A DNA stretch of 64,000 nucleotides from Brevibacillus brevis (GTDB lineage: Bacteria > Bacillota > Bacilli > Brevibacillales > Brevibacillaceae): assembly GCF_031583145.1 (NCBI RefSeq), contig NZ_CP134050.1, forward strand, positions 4,825,501 through 4,889,500, read 5' to 3'. The notes under the pieces were generated by a model. That model had not been told where the DNA came from. It saw only the letters and a list, made by a program, of their open reading frames with translations, and ran no database searches. Position numbers and translations under genes: made by a program. Shown here piece after piece: positions 1 through 7,741 of the stretch (the stretch's first letter is position 1; each line of letters begins with the position of its first letter).

Positions 1-408
1 CAGGTGAGTCACGTCGATATTGATGCATAGGCTCCCGATCACTACTCCAGCCTCATCCTTGATGTAGATGGAGCTCGATTTGATCTGTTTGCCTTTGATG
101 GTCTCGTTGCGATAGTTCAAGTCGTACGGCTCCTCGCTGACTTTGGCGCTGCGCAGCGCTTGCAGGGCCAGGTTGGTAACCGGTGAACCGACCTGCCTGC
201 CGCTGACGTGGCCGTTGTGGATCGCGATAATGGACGAGGCAAGATCGTCCGTCAAATCGTGTAGAACGACCTCGCAATGGTTGCCGAACGTCTTGGCCAG
301 CCCCTCGACCACCGGAATGTAGCTCGCCAAGATCGGATGGGTTTTCTTCATGGCTGCCTCGCTTTTCCCTGACTTCTTGGATTCCTGCGGATTCAGTTCC
401 GGATTCAT
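1..408 (-). CDS. YheO-like PAS-domain transcriptional regulator, C-terminus beyond window
   Basis: Only the first 136 codons are present; the gene runs off the left edge. The visible protein, starting MNPELNPQESKKSGK, matches the YheO-like PAS sensor domain, with segments such as VVLHDLTDDLASSI, IHNGHVSGRQVG and SSSIYIKDEAG. Family members carry a C-terminal helix-turn-helix, which would lie outside the window. The ATG overlaps the stop codon of the upstream RidA gene in an ATGA junction, so the two are probably co-transcribed and translationally coupled. In this family the PAS domain is thought to sense a small metabolite. Pairing with RidA hints at control of an amino-acid or imine-related function, but that is inference. 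Confidence 0.8.
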   Translation of the reverse strand, partial: MNPELNPQESKKSGKSEAAMKKTHPILASYIPVVEGLAKTFGNHCEVVLHDLTDDLASSIIAIHNGHVSGRQVGSPVTNLALQALRSAKVSEEPYDLNYRNETIKGKQIKSSSIYIKDEAGVVIGSLCINIDVTHL

Positions 409-878
409 GCCGGGCTAACTTCCACAATCATCTCGATTTCAATCGGATTGTTGAAGGGCAGCACGGACGTACCCGCAGCCGAACGCGCATGCTTGCCCGC
501 TTCGCCGAAAATCCCGATGAAAAAGTCGGATGCCCCGTTGATGACCTGCGGCTGCTCGTAAAAGTCGGGAGCGCTGGAGACAAGGGCAAACAGCTTCACG
601 ATCCGCGTGATCCGATCCAGATCGCCAAGCTCGTCCTTGAGAATCGCCAGCAAATTCAAGGCTGTGACCTTCGCCGCCTCGTAGCCTTGCTCGATCGTCA
701 CGTCTTCCCCCAGCCTGCCGTGATACATGGGGCTGCCGTTCACGTAGCAGCCGGCTCCGGACGTATAGACGACATGGCCCGTTTGCACGCACGAGACGTA
801 ATTGGCCATTTTCGGGGGGACCGGGGGCAGTTCATACCCCAGCTCCTTCAAACGCTGCTCCACTTTGGACACAAGCAT
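405..878 (-). CDS. RidA/YjgF/UK114 family protein
   Basis: 157 aa, the length of the longer RidA-like group. RidA proteins hydrolyse reactive enamines/imines released by PLP enzymes. The conserved arginine region appears as GKHARSAAGTSVLP and the C-terminal strand as IEIEMIVEVSPA. A GTG lies immediately before the chosen ATG; both are served by AAGGAAG upstream, so the start may be one codon earlier. A promoter sits about 30-50 bp upstream. The stop overlaps the start of the YheO-like regulator. A second RidA-family gene lies at 39566-40036 next to a threonine-dehydratase-like gene. The two are paralogues, not a local duplication. Confidence 0.88.
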   Translation of the reverse strand: MLVSKVEQRLKELGYELPPVPPKMANYVSCVQTGHVVYTSGAGCYVNGSPMYHGRLGEDVTIEQGYEAAKVTALNLLAILKDELGDLDRITRIVKLFALVSSAPDFYEQPQVINGASDFFIGIFGEAGKHARSAAGTSVLPFNNPIEIEMIVEVSPA

Positions 879-905
879 CACCTTTCGCTTCCTTTTCTCC
901 TAACC

Positions 906-934
906 ATACTATTCTGAAGATTCCTGATCAACAA
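906..934 (-). promoter_or_regulatory. Sigma-A type promoter for the RidA/YheO-like operon
   Basis: On the minus strand there is a -35 TTGTTG (929-934), a 17-bp spacer and a -10 TAGTAT (906-911). It ends about 27 bp before the RidA ATG. Assigned by pattern and position only. Confidence 0.45.
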
Positions 935-976
935 CTTTTTGTATAGCGTAAAATTTCTTTTAAGCCAAAACAAAAA

Positions 977-1015
977 GCTGTAAAAGAGTACGCCGCGATG
1001 CGTACTTTTTTACAG
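977..1015 (-). terminator. Intrinsic terminator after the kinase remnant / serine hydrolases
   Basis: The 17-nt arms GCTGTAAAAGAGTACGC (977-993) and GCGTACTTTTTTACAGC (999-1015) form a near-perfect stem with a 5-nt loop, followed on the minus strand by TTTTTG. The stop codon of the histidine kinase remnant lies inside the stem. It separates the hydrolase operon from the RidA promoter. Confidence 0.8.
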
Positions 1016-1307
1016 CCTGGTTGGCAGGAAAACCTCGACGCGCGTTCCGGCGCCTAGGGTCGAATGAACGCAGATGCGCCCGCCCATCTCCACGGCCAGT
1101 TGCTTGCAGATCGCAAGCCCCATCCCTGTCCCTTCTTTCTTTGTCGTGAAAAAGGGGGTAAACAGTTGTTTGATCTGCGACTACGTAATGCCTCGCCAGA
1201 TGGTGCACCCGCTCGCACACCGCACGAAGCTCCACCAGACTTGTGTGACGTTCAGCGCTTTCGTTTTTCCGGGCGAGATTCAAAAACCCGTCACCTAAGC
1301 GTACGGA
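1010..1307 (-). pseudogene. Histidine kinase remnant (dimerisation helix fused out of frame to HATPase end)
   Basis: Two frames on the minus strand each hold part of a sporulation/NtrB-like sensor kinase. From 1307 down, one frame reads LGDGFLNLARKNES and VCERVHHLARHYVVAD, like the end of a HisKA region and the linker. From about 1180 to the stop at 1010, another frame reads QLFTPFFTTKKEGTGMGLAI and then GGRICVHSTLGAGTRVEVFL, the G2/F-box end of an HATPase domain. The N-box and G1 region are missing, and the join near 1172-1183 changes frame. In-frame stops bound both pieces. It is a non-functional remnant of a deleted kinase gene. No partner response regulator is nearby. Confidence 0.7.
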
Positions 1308-1395
1308 CTATTCGAAAACCGTGCAGGCAGTTCCCCCTCGCCTTGCAAACAAAAGAACAATTCGTTGGAAAACCGAATTGCCCTTTGCACGATTT

Positions 1396-2820
1396 TTACT
1401 TTTCTTTGTTCTTCTCCTTCAGCAGTTGACGCAGCGCGTAGCTCATCCGTACGATCTCCCCTGCTGGCGATCGAAAGAAGTCGATCCAGACAACGTAGTT
1501 CCCCCGCTTGAACACGAAGCCGTCCTTTTCCACGGGAATCAGCGGATAAGAAAGCCCGTCGCTCTCCACGATGCGCAGACAGCCGTCCTTTTGCTCGATC
1601 GTCGCGGAAAGCCATTCCTCCGATACGTAGCGGCCCGTGTACTCCACCTGGTTTGCAATCGGCAGTTCGATGGGGACAATGGGATAAAGCTGTGCCTCCG
1701 CCGGCCTGCCCGCGATTGTATGGAGCAATCCCAAAGCCAGTTGGCGCACGGAAACGCCGTCGAGATTGCACAGGATCACCCCCGTCAGTCCCTTTTCGGG
1801 AAGGGCAAAAATATGGGAGCTGATCCCCTTGAGCGATCCCCCGTGCTCGATCATGAGCCCGTCGGGAAAACCTTGTGCCACCATCAGCCCGTACCCGTAG
1901 GAGCGATGCCCGTCGCATCTGGCGTAGGCTTCCTTCATCTGCCGGATGCTCTCTTGCGACAAGACTCCCTTCGCATCCGCCTCGGGTCCGATGCAAAAGA
2001 TGCCCAGGTACGTCAACAGATCGCTCGCCGTCGATTTGAGAAAGCCGGCAGCACGCATGGCCGGTGCGTCGTGCCAGTACGGTGCCGCCATTACCTCGCG
2101 TACGCCCTCGATTTTTTTCGTGGTGTACAGGACGGTCACATCTTCCGGATGCTCCAGCTCCTGCACGTCAAACACCGTCCGGGACATGCCGAGCGGTCGC
2201 AGGATGCGCTCGGTGACATACTGCTCATACGGCTGGCCGCTCACCCGTTCGATGATGGCACCGAGCAGTCCGTACGCGTCGTTGTTGTAGCTGAACACCT
2301 CGCCCGGCTCTCCCAGCGGCGCCCCGTTGAAATCCGAAATGGCTGCCAGCACTTCTTCGTACGTGTCGAGATACGGGAGCTTCTGCAGCTCCGCTTCGGC
2401 CTCTGTGCCCCGAATGGCAGGGTCCTGCTCCAGGCTGCGCTTCATGGCTCCATCCAAAAAGGGCAGCGGAGGCATGCCCGGCGTATGCGTCATGAAGTGG
2501 TGAATGGTGATTTTGTTTCGCCATTCCTCCGCCCCCATCCGCAGCTCAGGCAAGTACTTTACGACCGGGTCGTGGACGGAGAGCTTCCCGGCCTCCTGCA
2601 GCTGCATGATCGCCACGCAGGTAAACGACTTCGTCACGGAAGCGATGCCGAAAACGGTATCCATGGACAGCGGCAATCCCTGCTCCCTGTCCCGGTATCC
2701 AAATGTTCCCTGGTACAGCCATTCGCCATTCTTTTTGACGCCGACCACCGCCCCCGGCGCCTTCGCTTCCCCCAGCAATGTCTGGGCATACGCTTCAAAC
2801 GAATCGATCCAGCCATTCAT
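1396..2820 (-). CDS. Serine hydrolase of the class C beta-lactamase/esterase family
   Basis: 474 aa. The N-terminal two thirds form a penicillin-binding-protein-like serine hydrolase: the nucleophile motif is S61-V-T-K64, the tyrosine motif Y178-N-N180, and the third motif H326-G-G. About 100 C-terminal residues look like the extra lipocalin-like domain often fused to such hydrolases. No signal peptide or transmembrane segment is visible, so it is probably cytoplasmic and more likely an esterase or peptidase than a resistance enzyme. Start ATG at 2820; a start further upstream would overlap the preceding gene. It follows the class A-like hydrolase by 5 bp, so the two form an operon. Substrate unknown. 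Confidence 0.85.
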   Translation of the reverse strand: MNGWIDSFEAYAQTLLGEAKAPGAVVGVKKNGEWLYQGTFGYRDREQGLPLSMDTVFGIASVTKSFTCVAIMQLQEAGKLSVHDPVVKYLPELRMGAEEWRNKITIHHFMTHTPGMPPLPFLDGAMKRSLEQDPAIRGTEAEAELQKLPYLDTYEEVLAAISDFNGAPLGEPGEVFSYNNDAYGLLGAIIERVSGQPYEQYVTERILRPLGMSRTVFDVQELEHPEDVTVLYTTKKIEGVREVMAAPYWHDAPAMRAAGFLKSTASDLLTYLGIFCIGPEADAKGVLSQESIRQMKEAYARCDGHRSYGYGLMVAQGFPDGLMIEHGGSLKGISSHIFALPEKGLTGVILCNLDGVSVRQLALGLLHTIAGRPAEAQLYPIVPIELPIANQVEYTGRYVSEEWLSATIEQKDGCLRIVESDGLSYPLIPVEKDGFVFKRGNYVVWIDFFRSPAGEIVRMSYALRQLLKEKNKEK

Positions 2821-2825
2821 GCTTC

Positions 2826-3716
2826 TCAGCCCTCCGTCGCCTGGTCGTACACGGCTTTCGCGATCCGCGCAATCGTCTGCTCCGCCGCCAGCTTGTCCTG
2901 AATGCCGCGCGACAGTACGGTGATCGCGATCGTCCCTTTTCCCTGCGGCAAAAAAATGAGTCCCGCGTCGTTGACGACTTCGTTGACTGTCCCCGTCTTG
3001 TGCGCCACCTTGGTTCCCGGAGGCAGCAAATAAGGCAGCCGGCTGTTGAACTGCTGGCGGCGCAAAATATCGAGCATCAGGTCGCACGAGGCAGGGGTCA
3101 GAATTTCTTTTTTCGCGATCATCGCGAGCAATCGATTCAAGTCGGCGGGGGTCGCCACGTTGTTGTCCAGCGTGGGCAGGGAGACGTCCAGCAGGATGTC
3201 GTACTCGCCAGTCTCCTCCCGCCGCTCGTACTCGGCAAAACCCTCCGGTGACGGATGCGGCTCTTCCATGCCGACGCAGGCGTTAAGCAGCTGCCAGCAG
3301 GTATGGCGCAGGTAGATTTGCTCAAGGCCGAGCTCGCGCATGTGCGCATTGACGTTTTCCAGTCCGACCAGTCCGAGGATGAGGTCTGTCGCGTAATTGT
3401 CGCTGACGATGGTCATCAGTGTCGCCAGGTCCTTTACCGTCAAAGCGGCTCCCGCATCCAGCTCCTGCAAAATGCCGGAGCCAGGCACGCGCTCCTCCCA
3501 TTTGAGCGTCACCCGCTGGTCGAGCCTGATCTTCCCATCCTCCACATCTCGCATGAGCGTGACCAAAATCGGAATCTTGAAGGCGCTCGCCAGTTGGAAC
3601 AGCTCGTTTTCCAAATGCCCCGCCGTCTCTTCCGTCTCCAGGTGAGCTGCCGCTACTCCGAATACGCCCGGCGCATCCTGCAATACTTCGTTGATCGCTT
3701 GTTGCCATGTCCCCAT
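2826..3716 (-). CDS. Class A beta-lactamase-like serine hydrolase, cytoplasmic
   Basis: 296 aa. It shows the three motifs of the beta-lactamase2 fold: S44-A-F-K47, S105-D-N107 and K240-T-G. The omega-loop ExxLN deacylation motif of true class A enzymes is not visible (the corresponding region reads LPTLDNNVATPADL), and there is no signal peptide. It may therefore be an esterase or amide hydrolase. An upstream in-frame GTG at 3731 overlaps GGGAGGG, which is better read as the ribosome binding site for the ATG at 3716. It is co-transcribed with the second serine hydrolase 5 bp downstream, and the peptide-binding lipoprotein gene lies just upstream on the same strand. A peptide or beta-lactam-related role for the trio is inference. 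Confidence 0.82.
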   Translation of the reverse strand: MGTWQQAINEVLQDAPGVFGVAAAHLETEETAGHLENELFQLASAFKIPILVTLMRDVEDGKIRLDQRVTLKWEERVPGSGILQELDAGAALTVKDLATLMTIVSDNYATDLILGLVGLENVNAHMRELGLEQIYLRHTCWQLLNACVGMEEPHPSPEGFAEYERREETGEYDILLDVSLPTLDNNVATPADLNRLLAMIAKKEILTPASCDLMLDILRRQQFNSRLPYLLPPGTKVAHKTGTVNEVVNDAGLIFLPQGKGTIAITVLSRGIQDKLAAEQTIARIAKAVYDQATEG

Positions 3717-3779
3717 ACGAATCCCTCCCACATCAGTGGTGAAACCTATTGCTTACGTCCATTCCCGCCTGCATGGAAA

Positions 3780-3805
3780 GGCCAACACGTAAAAAAGTGT
3801 CGGCC
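3780..3805 (-). terminator. Hairpin between peptide-binding protein and serine hydrolase genes
   Basis: Arms GGCCAACAC (3780-3788) and GTGTCGGCC (3797-3805) have one mismatch. The T-run on the minus strand is short (TTT), so this may be a weak terminator or an mRNA-stabilising stem after the substrate-binding protein gene. Confidence 0.4.
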
Positions 3806-3825
3806 AGTCCTGCCTGAGTCTTATC

Positions 3826-5454
3826 CTATGGCTCCTTGTAGCCCCATTTGAAGTCGATGTAGCCCAAAGGGTCCACCGTGATGCCTTTCACCTTGTCGTT
3901 TTGCACCCAGGAATTGACGCTGCTGTAGATACCGGTGACCGGCATCTGCTCCATCAAAATGCTCTCCGCCTCCAGCAAGTACTGATTGCGCTTCGTCTCA
4001 TCCGGCTCGGCGTACGCTTTGTGCACCAGATCGACGTACTTCTCGTCGTGCCAGAAGGTGGAGTTGTTGCCGCTGTTTTTCTCCATGAACAGCTCGAGGA
4101 AGTTGACGGAGTCGTTGTAGTCGCCCGTCCAGCCGGAGCGGGAGATCATGTAGTTTCCATGCTCCTGATCGTCAAACATGACTTTCAGCTCTTTGTTGAC
4201 CAGCTTGACGTCCACTCCAAGCACCTGCTTCCACTGCGCCTGCAGCGCTTCGGCGATCTTTTTGTGCAAATCCGAGGTGTTGTACAGATACGTGATGTCC
4301 GGCAGCTTGGAAATTCCCAGCTCCTTCATTCCTTCCGCCAACAACTGTTTCGCCGTCTCGGTGTCGTTATCCTTGAAGTACCCTTCTTTTTTCAGGGAAG
4401 CGGACAACGGAACGAAGCCCATCAGCGGTGTCTGCCCTGCCTGGCCGATGTTGTCGGCGATGTCCTTGCGATTGACCGCGTAGGCAAACGCCTTGCGAAT
4501 CTTTTCATTGGTGAATGGGGCTTTTTCCGTTTGAAACAGGAGGTAGTAGTTGGTCGCGCGTTCCATCGTTTGCAGCTTGCCTTCATCATGCAGCGGCCCG
4601 ATCGCGTCGGCGGGCAGCGCGCTGATAGGTCCGCCCGCCCAATCCAGATCCCCTTTGTTGAACATCTCCAGCTCCGTGTTCGTGTCTTCGATCATGGAAA
4701 ACTCGATCTTGTCCAGCTTCACGGCATCCTTGTCCCAATATTGGTCGTTTTTGGCCAGCTCGATCTTGTTTTTGTGCTCCCATGCGGCGAGCTTGAACGG
4801 GCCGTTGGTGACGATCGTCTCCGGCTTTTTCGCCCAGTCGGCGTTTCCTTCCACGACCTTCTGATTGACGGGATAGTAAAAAGTCGCGAGTGTCAGGAAG
4901 TACGGCGTCGGGCTTTCCAGCGTGACCTCCAGTGTCTTGTCATCCACGACCTTGATGCCGACCTCGTCTGCCCCTGCCTTCCCTTGGAAAAAGGCCCGGG
5001 CATTTTTGATCGGGTAAAACTTGTAGGCGGATCCGCTGCCGGTTTTCGGGTCGAGCACCCGCAGCCAAGCGAACGCGAAGTCGCGAGCGGTCACCGGATC
5101 CCCGTTGCTCCATTTCGTATCGCGCAGCGTGAAGGTGTATACTTTTTTGTCATCGGAGACCTTGATCTCCTGCGCGACGGAGTTTGCCGGCTTGCCGTCC
5201 TTGTCGAGTCTCACCAGAGCATCGTAGAGCGAACGAATGAAGGCGCCTGAGATTACGTCGTTGGACATGCCCGAATCGAGCGTCTCTGGCTCGGCGGCAT
5301 TCATCCGCAGCATTTGCTCGGCAGCCTGAGTCTTCCCGGTTTGCGGAGAGGCGGATTCGGATGAAGGGGGCTGGCTGGCTGTATTGCCGCTGCACCCTGC
5401 GAAAAGACCGCCCAGCAGGACGAGCACGCTCATGATGGCAAAAGATCGTTTCAT
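3826..5454 (-). CDS. Oligopeptide ABC transporter substrate-binding lipoprotein (OppA/DppE type)
   Basis: 542 aa. The N-terminus is a lipoprotein signal ending in the lipobox LFAGC, followed by a Ser/Pro/Gln-rich linker and an SBP_bac_5 fold with typical OppA segments (ALVRLDKDGKPANSVAQ, VTARDFAFAWLRVLDP, GPFKLAAWEHKN). It would bind peptides at the outer face of the membrane. The start at 5454 is set by AGGAGGG five bases upstream; an earlier in-frame start at 5505 has no such site. No permease or ATPase genes adjoin it, so it must use a transporter encoded elsewhere. Such orphan OppA genes are common in Bacillales. Confidence 0.92.
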   Translation of the reverse strand: MKRSFAIMSVLVLLGGLFAGCSGNTASQPPSSESASPQTGKTQAAEQMLRMNAAEPETLDSGMSNDVISGAFIRSLYDALVRLDKDGKPANSVAQEIKVSDDKKVYTFTLRDTKWSNGDPVTARDFAFAWLRVLDPKTGSGSAYKFYPIKNARAFFQGKAGADEVGIKVVDDKTLEVTLESPTPYFLTLATFYYPVNQKVVEGNADWAKKPETIVTNGPFKLAAWEHKNKIELAKNDQYWDKDAVKLDKIEFSMIEDTNTELEMFNKGDLDWAGGPISALPADAIGPLHDEGKLQTMERATNYYLLFQTEKAPFTNEKIRKAFAYAVNRKDIADNIGQAGQTPLMGFVPLSASLKKEGYFKDNDTETAKQLLAEGMKELGISKLPDITYLYNTSDLHKKIAEALQAQWKQVLGVDVKLVNKELKVMFDDQEHGNYMISRSGWTGDYNDSVNFLELFMEKNSGNNSTFWHDEKYVDLVHKAYAEPDETKRNQYLLEAESILMEQMPVTGIYSSVNSWVQNDKVKGITVDPLGYIDFKWGYKEP

Positions 5455-5617
5455 GATTTCCCTCCTGGTATGGATTCGATTGCGGAATATAGAAATATTC
5501 TGCAAATTTTATGCCATCAGCTTTCTTGCCGGGTTTGCCCCCATGTTCTATTCATAGATGAATACTTTTTCGAAAGCGCGCCTTCCGTTCTACTATTTTC
5601 GTGTTCATTCGACAGCA

Positions 5618-5669
5618 AAGAGAGGTATTCGCGAGTGAATATTTCTATTCACGGACGAATACCTCTCTT
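5618..5669. repeat. Nested perfect inverted repeat (extended hairpin)
   Basis: Perfect 14-bp arms AAGAGAGGTATTCG (5618-5631) and CGAATACCTCTCTT (5656-5669) enclose a second perfect pair, GTGAATA (5635-5641) and TATTCAC (5646-5652). It lies 15 bp after the DUF2325 stop and 160 bp before the OppA start. On the minus strand it could terminate the DUF2325 transcript, but the T-tract is poor (TCTCTTTG). An operator or mRNA processing role is equally possible. Confidence 0.6.
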
Positions 5670-5684
5670 CTGTCCCGCTTCGCT

Positions 5685-5966
5685 CTAGCTGATGACCGGT
5701 TCGTACAGGTCGACCGCGTCACAGGAACGCCTGCAAAAGACGATCGGCACTTGTTTTTGTTTGGCGAGCTTCTTGATATTTTTGCAGAGATTGTGATTGA
5801 CAAAGTTGATAAATACCAAGATCAGCTCTGTGTCCGATGGAATCATTGCCTTGACATCCGACTTTTTTCTGCCCGATACGTGATAAACATGGCGAAATCC
5901 TTTTTCCTGCAGCCTGTTCTCGATTGCCCCCACCCGATCTCCGCCAATTACCAGAACGCCAGCCAT
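5685..5966 (-). CDS. DUF2325 domain protein
   Basis: 93 aa, a stand-alone DUF2325 domain. It begins MAGVLVIGGDRVG, a Rossmann-like GGD motif, and has VFINFVNHNLCKNIKKLAK and the conserved C-terminal CRRSCDAV. Family members are small proteins of unknown function, often near redox or metal-related genes. The start at 5966 follows GAGGAG with good spacing; a longer reading is not supported by homology. It lies 38 bp downstream of the YezD gene and is probably co-transcribed with it. Confidence 0.85.
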   Translation of the reverse strand: MAGVLVIGGDRVGAIENRLQEKGFRHVYHVSGRKKSDVKAMIPSDTELILVFINFVNHNLCKNIKKLAKQKQVPIVFCRRSCDAVDLYEPVIS

Positions 5967-6004
5967 TCCTAGCTCCTCCCCTCTTTTGGGCTTTTCCTGC
6001 CTCT

Positions 6005-6199
6005 TCATTTTCCTGCGCGAATCGGCATGTTTTTGGCCTCCGCCTTTTCCGAGGGAAGCCGATACTTCTCGGTCCGCTCGATTTGCACCACCTGGGAATC
6101 GTGCACCACGATGTGAACGGAGCCGTACTCCAGGTTTTCCAGCGCCTCTGCAATCTTCTCCTTGAGCCGATCGTCCAACGCTTCCCGTTTTTTTGCCAT
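6005..6199 (-). CDS. yezD: YezD family protein (DUF2292)
   Basis: 64 aa, matching the short DUF2292 family: an N-terminal amphipathic helix (LDDRLKEKIAEALENLEYG), two strands (SVHIVVHDSQVVQIERTEKY), and a basic tail. Family members often sit near sulfur-assimilation or cysteine genes, but the function is not established. GAGGAGGG precedes the ATG. It is first in a two-gene unit with the DUF2325 gene. The TetR gene upstream ends 150 bp away. Confidence 0.85.
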   Translation of the reverse strand: MAKKREALDDRLKEKIAEALENLEYGSVHIVVHDSQVVQIERTEKYRLPSEKAEAKNMPIRAGK

Positions 6200-6349
6200 C
6201 CGGTACCCTCCTCGAGATGTGAGCCAAAATCCAATTTATATTATTCCTACCGTTTTACTTTGTTTTATGCTCATGATACCTCCCTCCTTCCCTTTTGTCA
6301 ATGAACTCCTTGATTTTTCTGGAAGGGGAGGCGCACTTCTGGGCAATCC

Positions 6350-6985
6350 CTACTGTTTGTACAGCCCGTATCGGATCATGTCGCAAAACGCTCCGATCTC
6401 CTCTTGGAACAGGGCCAATCGCTCCAATCCCCTGTAACGCGCTTGGGATTGGTCTCGCACGTGCTTTTGCGTCAGCGCCTCGATGGCGGCGAGGATGAAG
6501 GAAAGCGACTGCTTGACATCGAGCTGCTCCCGCCATTTCGACGTATCCACGTCGTTCAGGAACAACGAAAAATACCGTTCGTTGAATTCCGCTTCCCTCG
6601 CCTTTATTTCATCCCGGCAGCCGGCCGGACAATCGATGAAGGTCGATACCGCCATCCGGTACAGATGAGGCTCCTCTGCAAATAACTCCATTTTCACTCG
6701 CTGGATCTGGAGAAGGCGCTCCAAAAGATCGTCAGACAGCTCTTTCAAGCGCCCATCGAGGTAGGCGAAAAAATACGCGATACACGCGTCGACAACCGCC
6801 AGGAACAAGGTCTTTTTGTTGGAAAACAGGTGGAACAGCATCCCTTTGGAGACGCCTGCGCTTTGTACGATCTGATTGGTAGACCCGCCTTCATACCCCT
6901 TTTCCGCGAATTCCAGCAGGGCAGCCTGCAGCAGCTTTCTTTTGACAGGCTCCATCTGATCGTCGTCTTGCCAGATCGAAATCAT
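6350..6985 (-). CDS. TetR/AcrR family repressor
   Basis: 211 aa. The N-terminal helix-turn-helix spans about residues 15-60 (ALLEFAEKGYEGGSTNQIVQ, then SAGVSKGMLFHLFSNKKTLF); the ligand-binding C-terminal part is typical in length. AGGTGA precedes the ATG. It is transcribed divergently from the DoxX-like membrane protein gene, and two copies of a TTGACC/GGTCAA operator lie between the two start codons. It very likely represses both genes. Ligand unknown. Confidence 0.88.
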   Translation of the reverse strand: MISIWQDDDQMEPVKRKLLQAALLEFAEKGYEGGSTNQIVQSAGVSKGMLFHLFSNKKTLFLAVVDACIAYFFAYLDGRLKELSDDLLERLLQIQRVKMELFAEEPHLYRMAVSTFIDCPAGCRDEIKAREAEFNERYFSLFLNDVDTSKWREQLDVKQSLSFILAAIEALTQKHVRDQSQARYRGLERLALFQEEIGAFCDMIRYGLYKQ

Positions 6986-7033
6986 TTTCTCACCTTTTTC
7001 TTGTCCGTTTTCTCTCGTTCATCATAGCGCATC

Positions 7034-7083
7034 TTGACCAGGTGGTCAAAACTCGTGTACGATGACATTGACCACCTGGTCAA
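7034..7083. promoter_or_regulatory. Paired TetR operators and overlapping promoters
   Basis: TTGACCAGGTGGTCAA (7034-7049) and its reverse complement TTGACCACCTGGTCAA (7068-7083) are quasi-palindromes 34 bp apart. The first also contains a plus-strand -35 TTGACC, followed after 18 bp by TACGAT, so repressor binding would block the promoter of the DoxX-like gene. The second gives a minus-strand -35 for tetR. Confidence 0.72.
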
Positions 7084-7121
7084 AGGCACTTTTCATCCAT
7101 TTCAAGAGGGGGATGCGTTCC

Positions 7122-7544
7122 GTGAAAAAACGAATAGCAGCCTTGGCCCGCGTGCTTTTGGGACTGATCTTGCTGGGGGCCGGCTTCAACGGCTGCCTGG
7201 TCATCTTCGGCTATCCGCCTTTGTTCCCTACAAGCCCTGCCGCGATGCAGCTTTTGCAGGGCTATTTGCTCGTGCTGGTCAAAACCACGGAGGTGATTTG
7301 CGGTCTGCTTCTCTTGGCCAACCGCTGGGTGCCGCTCGCCTTGACCGTCACAGCGCCCGTCGCCGTCAACATTTTGGCGTTTCATCTCTTTGTCGACCAC
7401 GATTTGCTCTTGCTGGGGTGCCTGGTCGCAGGACTGACGATTTACCTCTTCGGATCCTATCGTGAGCACTTTCTCGGCTTGCTGGCCTTCTCTTCTCCGG
7501 AGGGACCCGATCGAAAACCTCGCTCGCGGCCAGCTTCAGGGTGA
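7122..7544 (+). CDS. Small DoxX-like integral membrane protein
   Basis: 140 aa with four predicted membrane helices (around ARVLLGLILLGAGFNGCLVI, LLQGYLLVLVKTTEVICGLL, LALTVTAPVAVNILAF and LLLLGCLVAGLTIYLF). Length and topology fit the DoxX-like superfamily. The GTG at 7122 is chosen because AGAGGGGG lies about 10 bases upstream. An ATG at 7113 is possible but too close to it, and one at 7062 lies within the operator. Controlled by the divergent TetR repressor. Function unknown; relatives have been linked to redox stress or membrane homeostasis. Confidence 0.75.
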   Translation: MKKRIAALARVLLGLILLGAGFNGCLVIFGYPPLFPTSPAAMQLLQGYLLVLVKTTEVICGLLLLANRWVPLALTVTAPVAVNILAFHLFVDHDLLLLGCLVAGLTIYLFGSYREHFLGLLAFSSPEGPDRKPRSRPASG

Positions 7545-7628
7545 GAGGGCCCAGCGAGAGAATGGGCATGCTTGCTGAATCGGCAGGGCTGCAAGGCTTC
7601 CCCTAAGCCATGGAGGGCTCTGAAACAG

Positions 7629-7720
7629 CAAAAAGCTGCCGATCCCGGGTGAACTGCACCTCCTCTTGTTAGATGTGTCTAACAATTGGGGAGCAGTTCA
7701 GGGGAAAGGCAGCTTTTATT
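7629..7720. terminator. Large nested bidirectional hairpin
   Basis: Three concentric arm pairs: AAAAAGCTGCC with GGCAGCTTTTA (outer), TGAACTGC with GCAGTTCA (middle), and TTGTTAGA with TCTAACAA around a TGTG loop (inner). A/T runs flank both sides. It separates the DoxX-like gene from the convergent IclR gene and can serve both. Confidence 0.7.
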
Positions 7721-7741
7721 CGACAGAGGCTTGCCCTATGC

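Noticed and set aside
960-1283. A 107-codon open frame on the minus strand as a gene.
   Set aside because: Its first part is the kinase remnant, and its second part is that remnant read in the wrong frame.
3826-5454. Complete Opp transport operon.
   Set aside because: Only the binding protein is present; the neighbours are hydrolases and small proteins.
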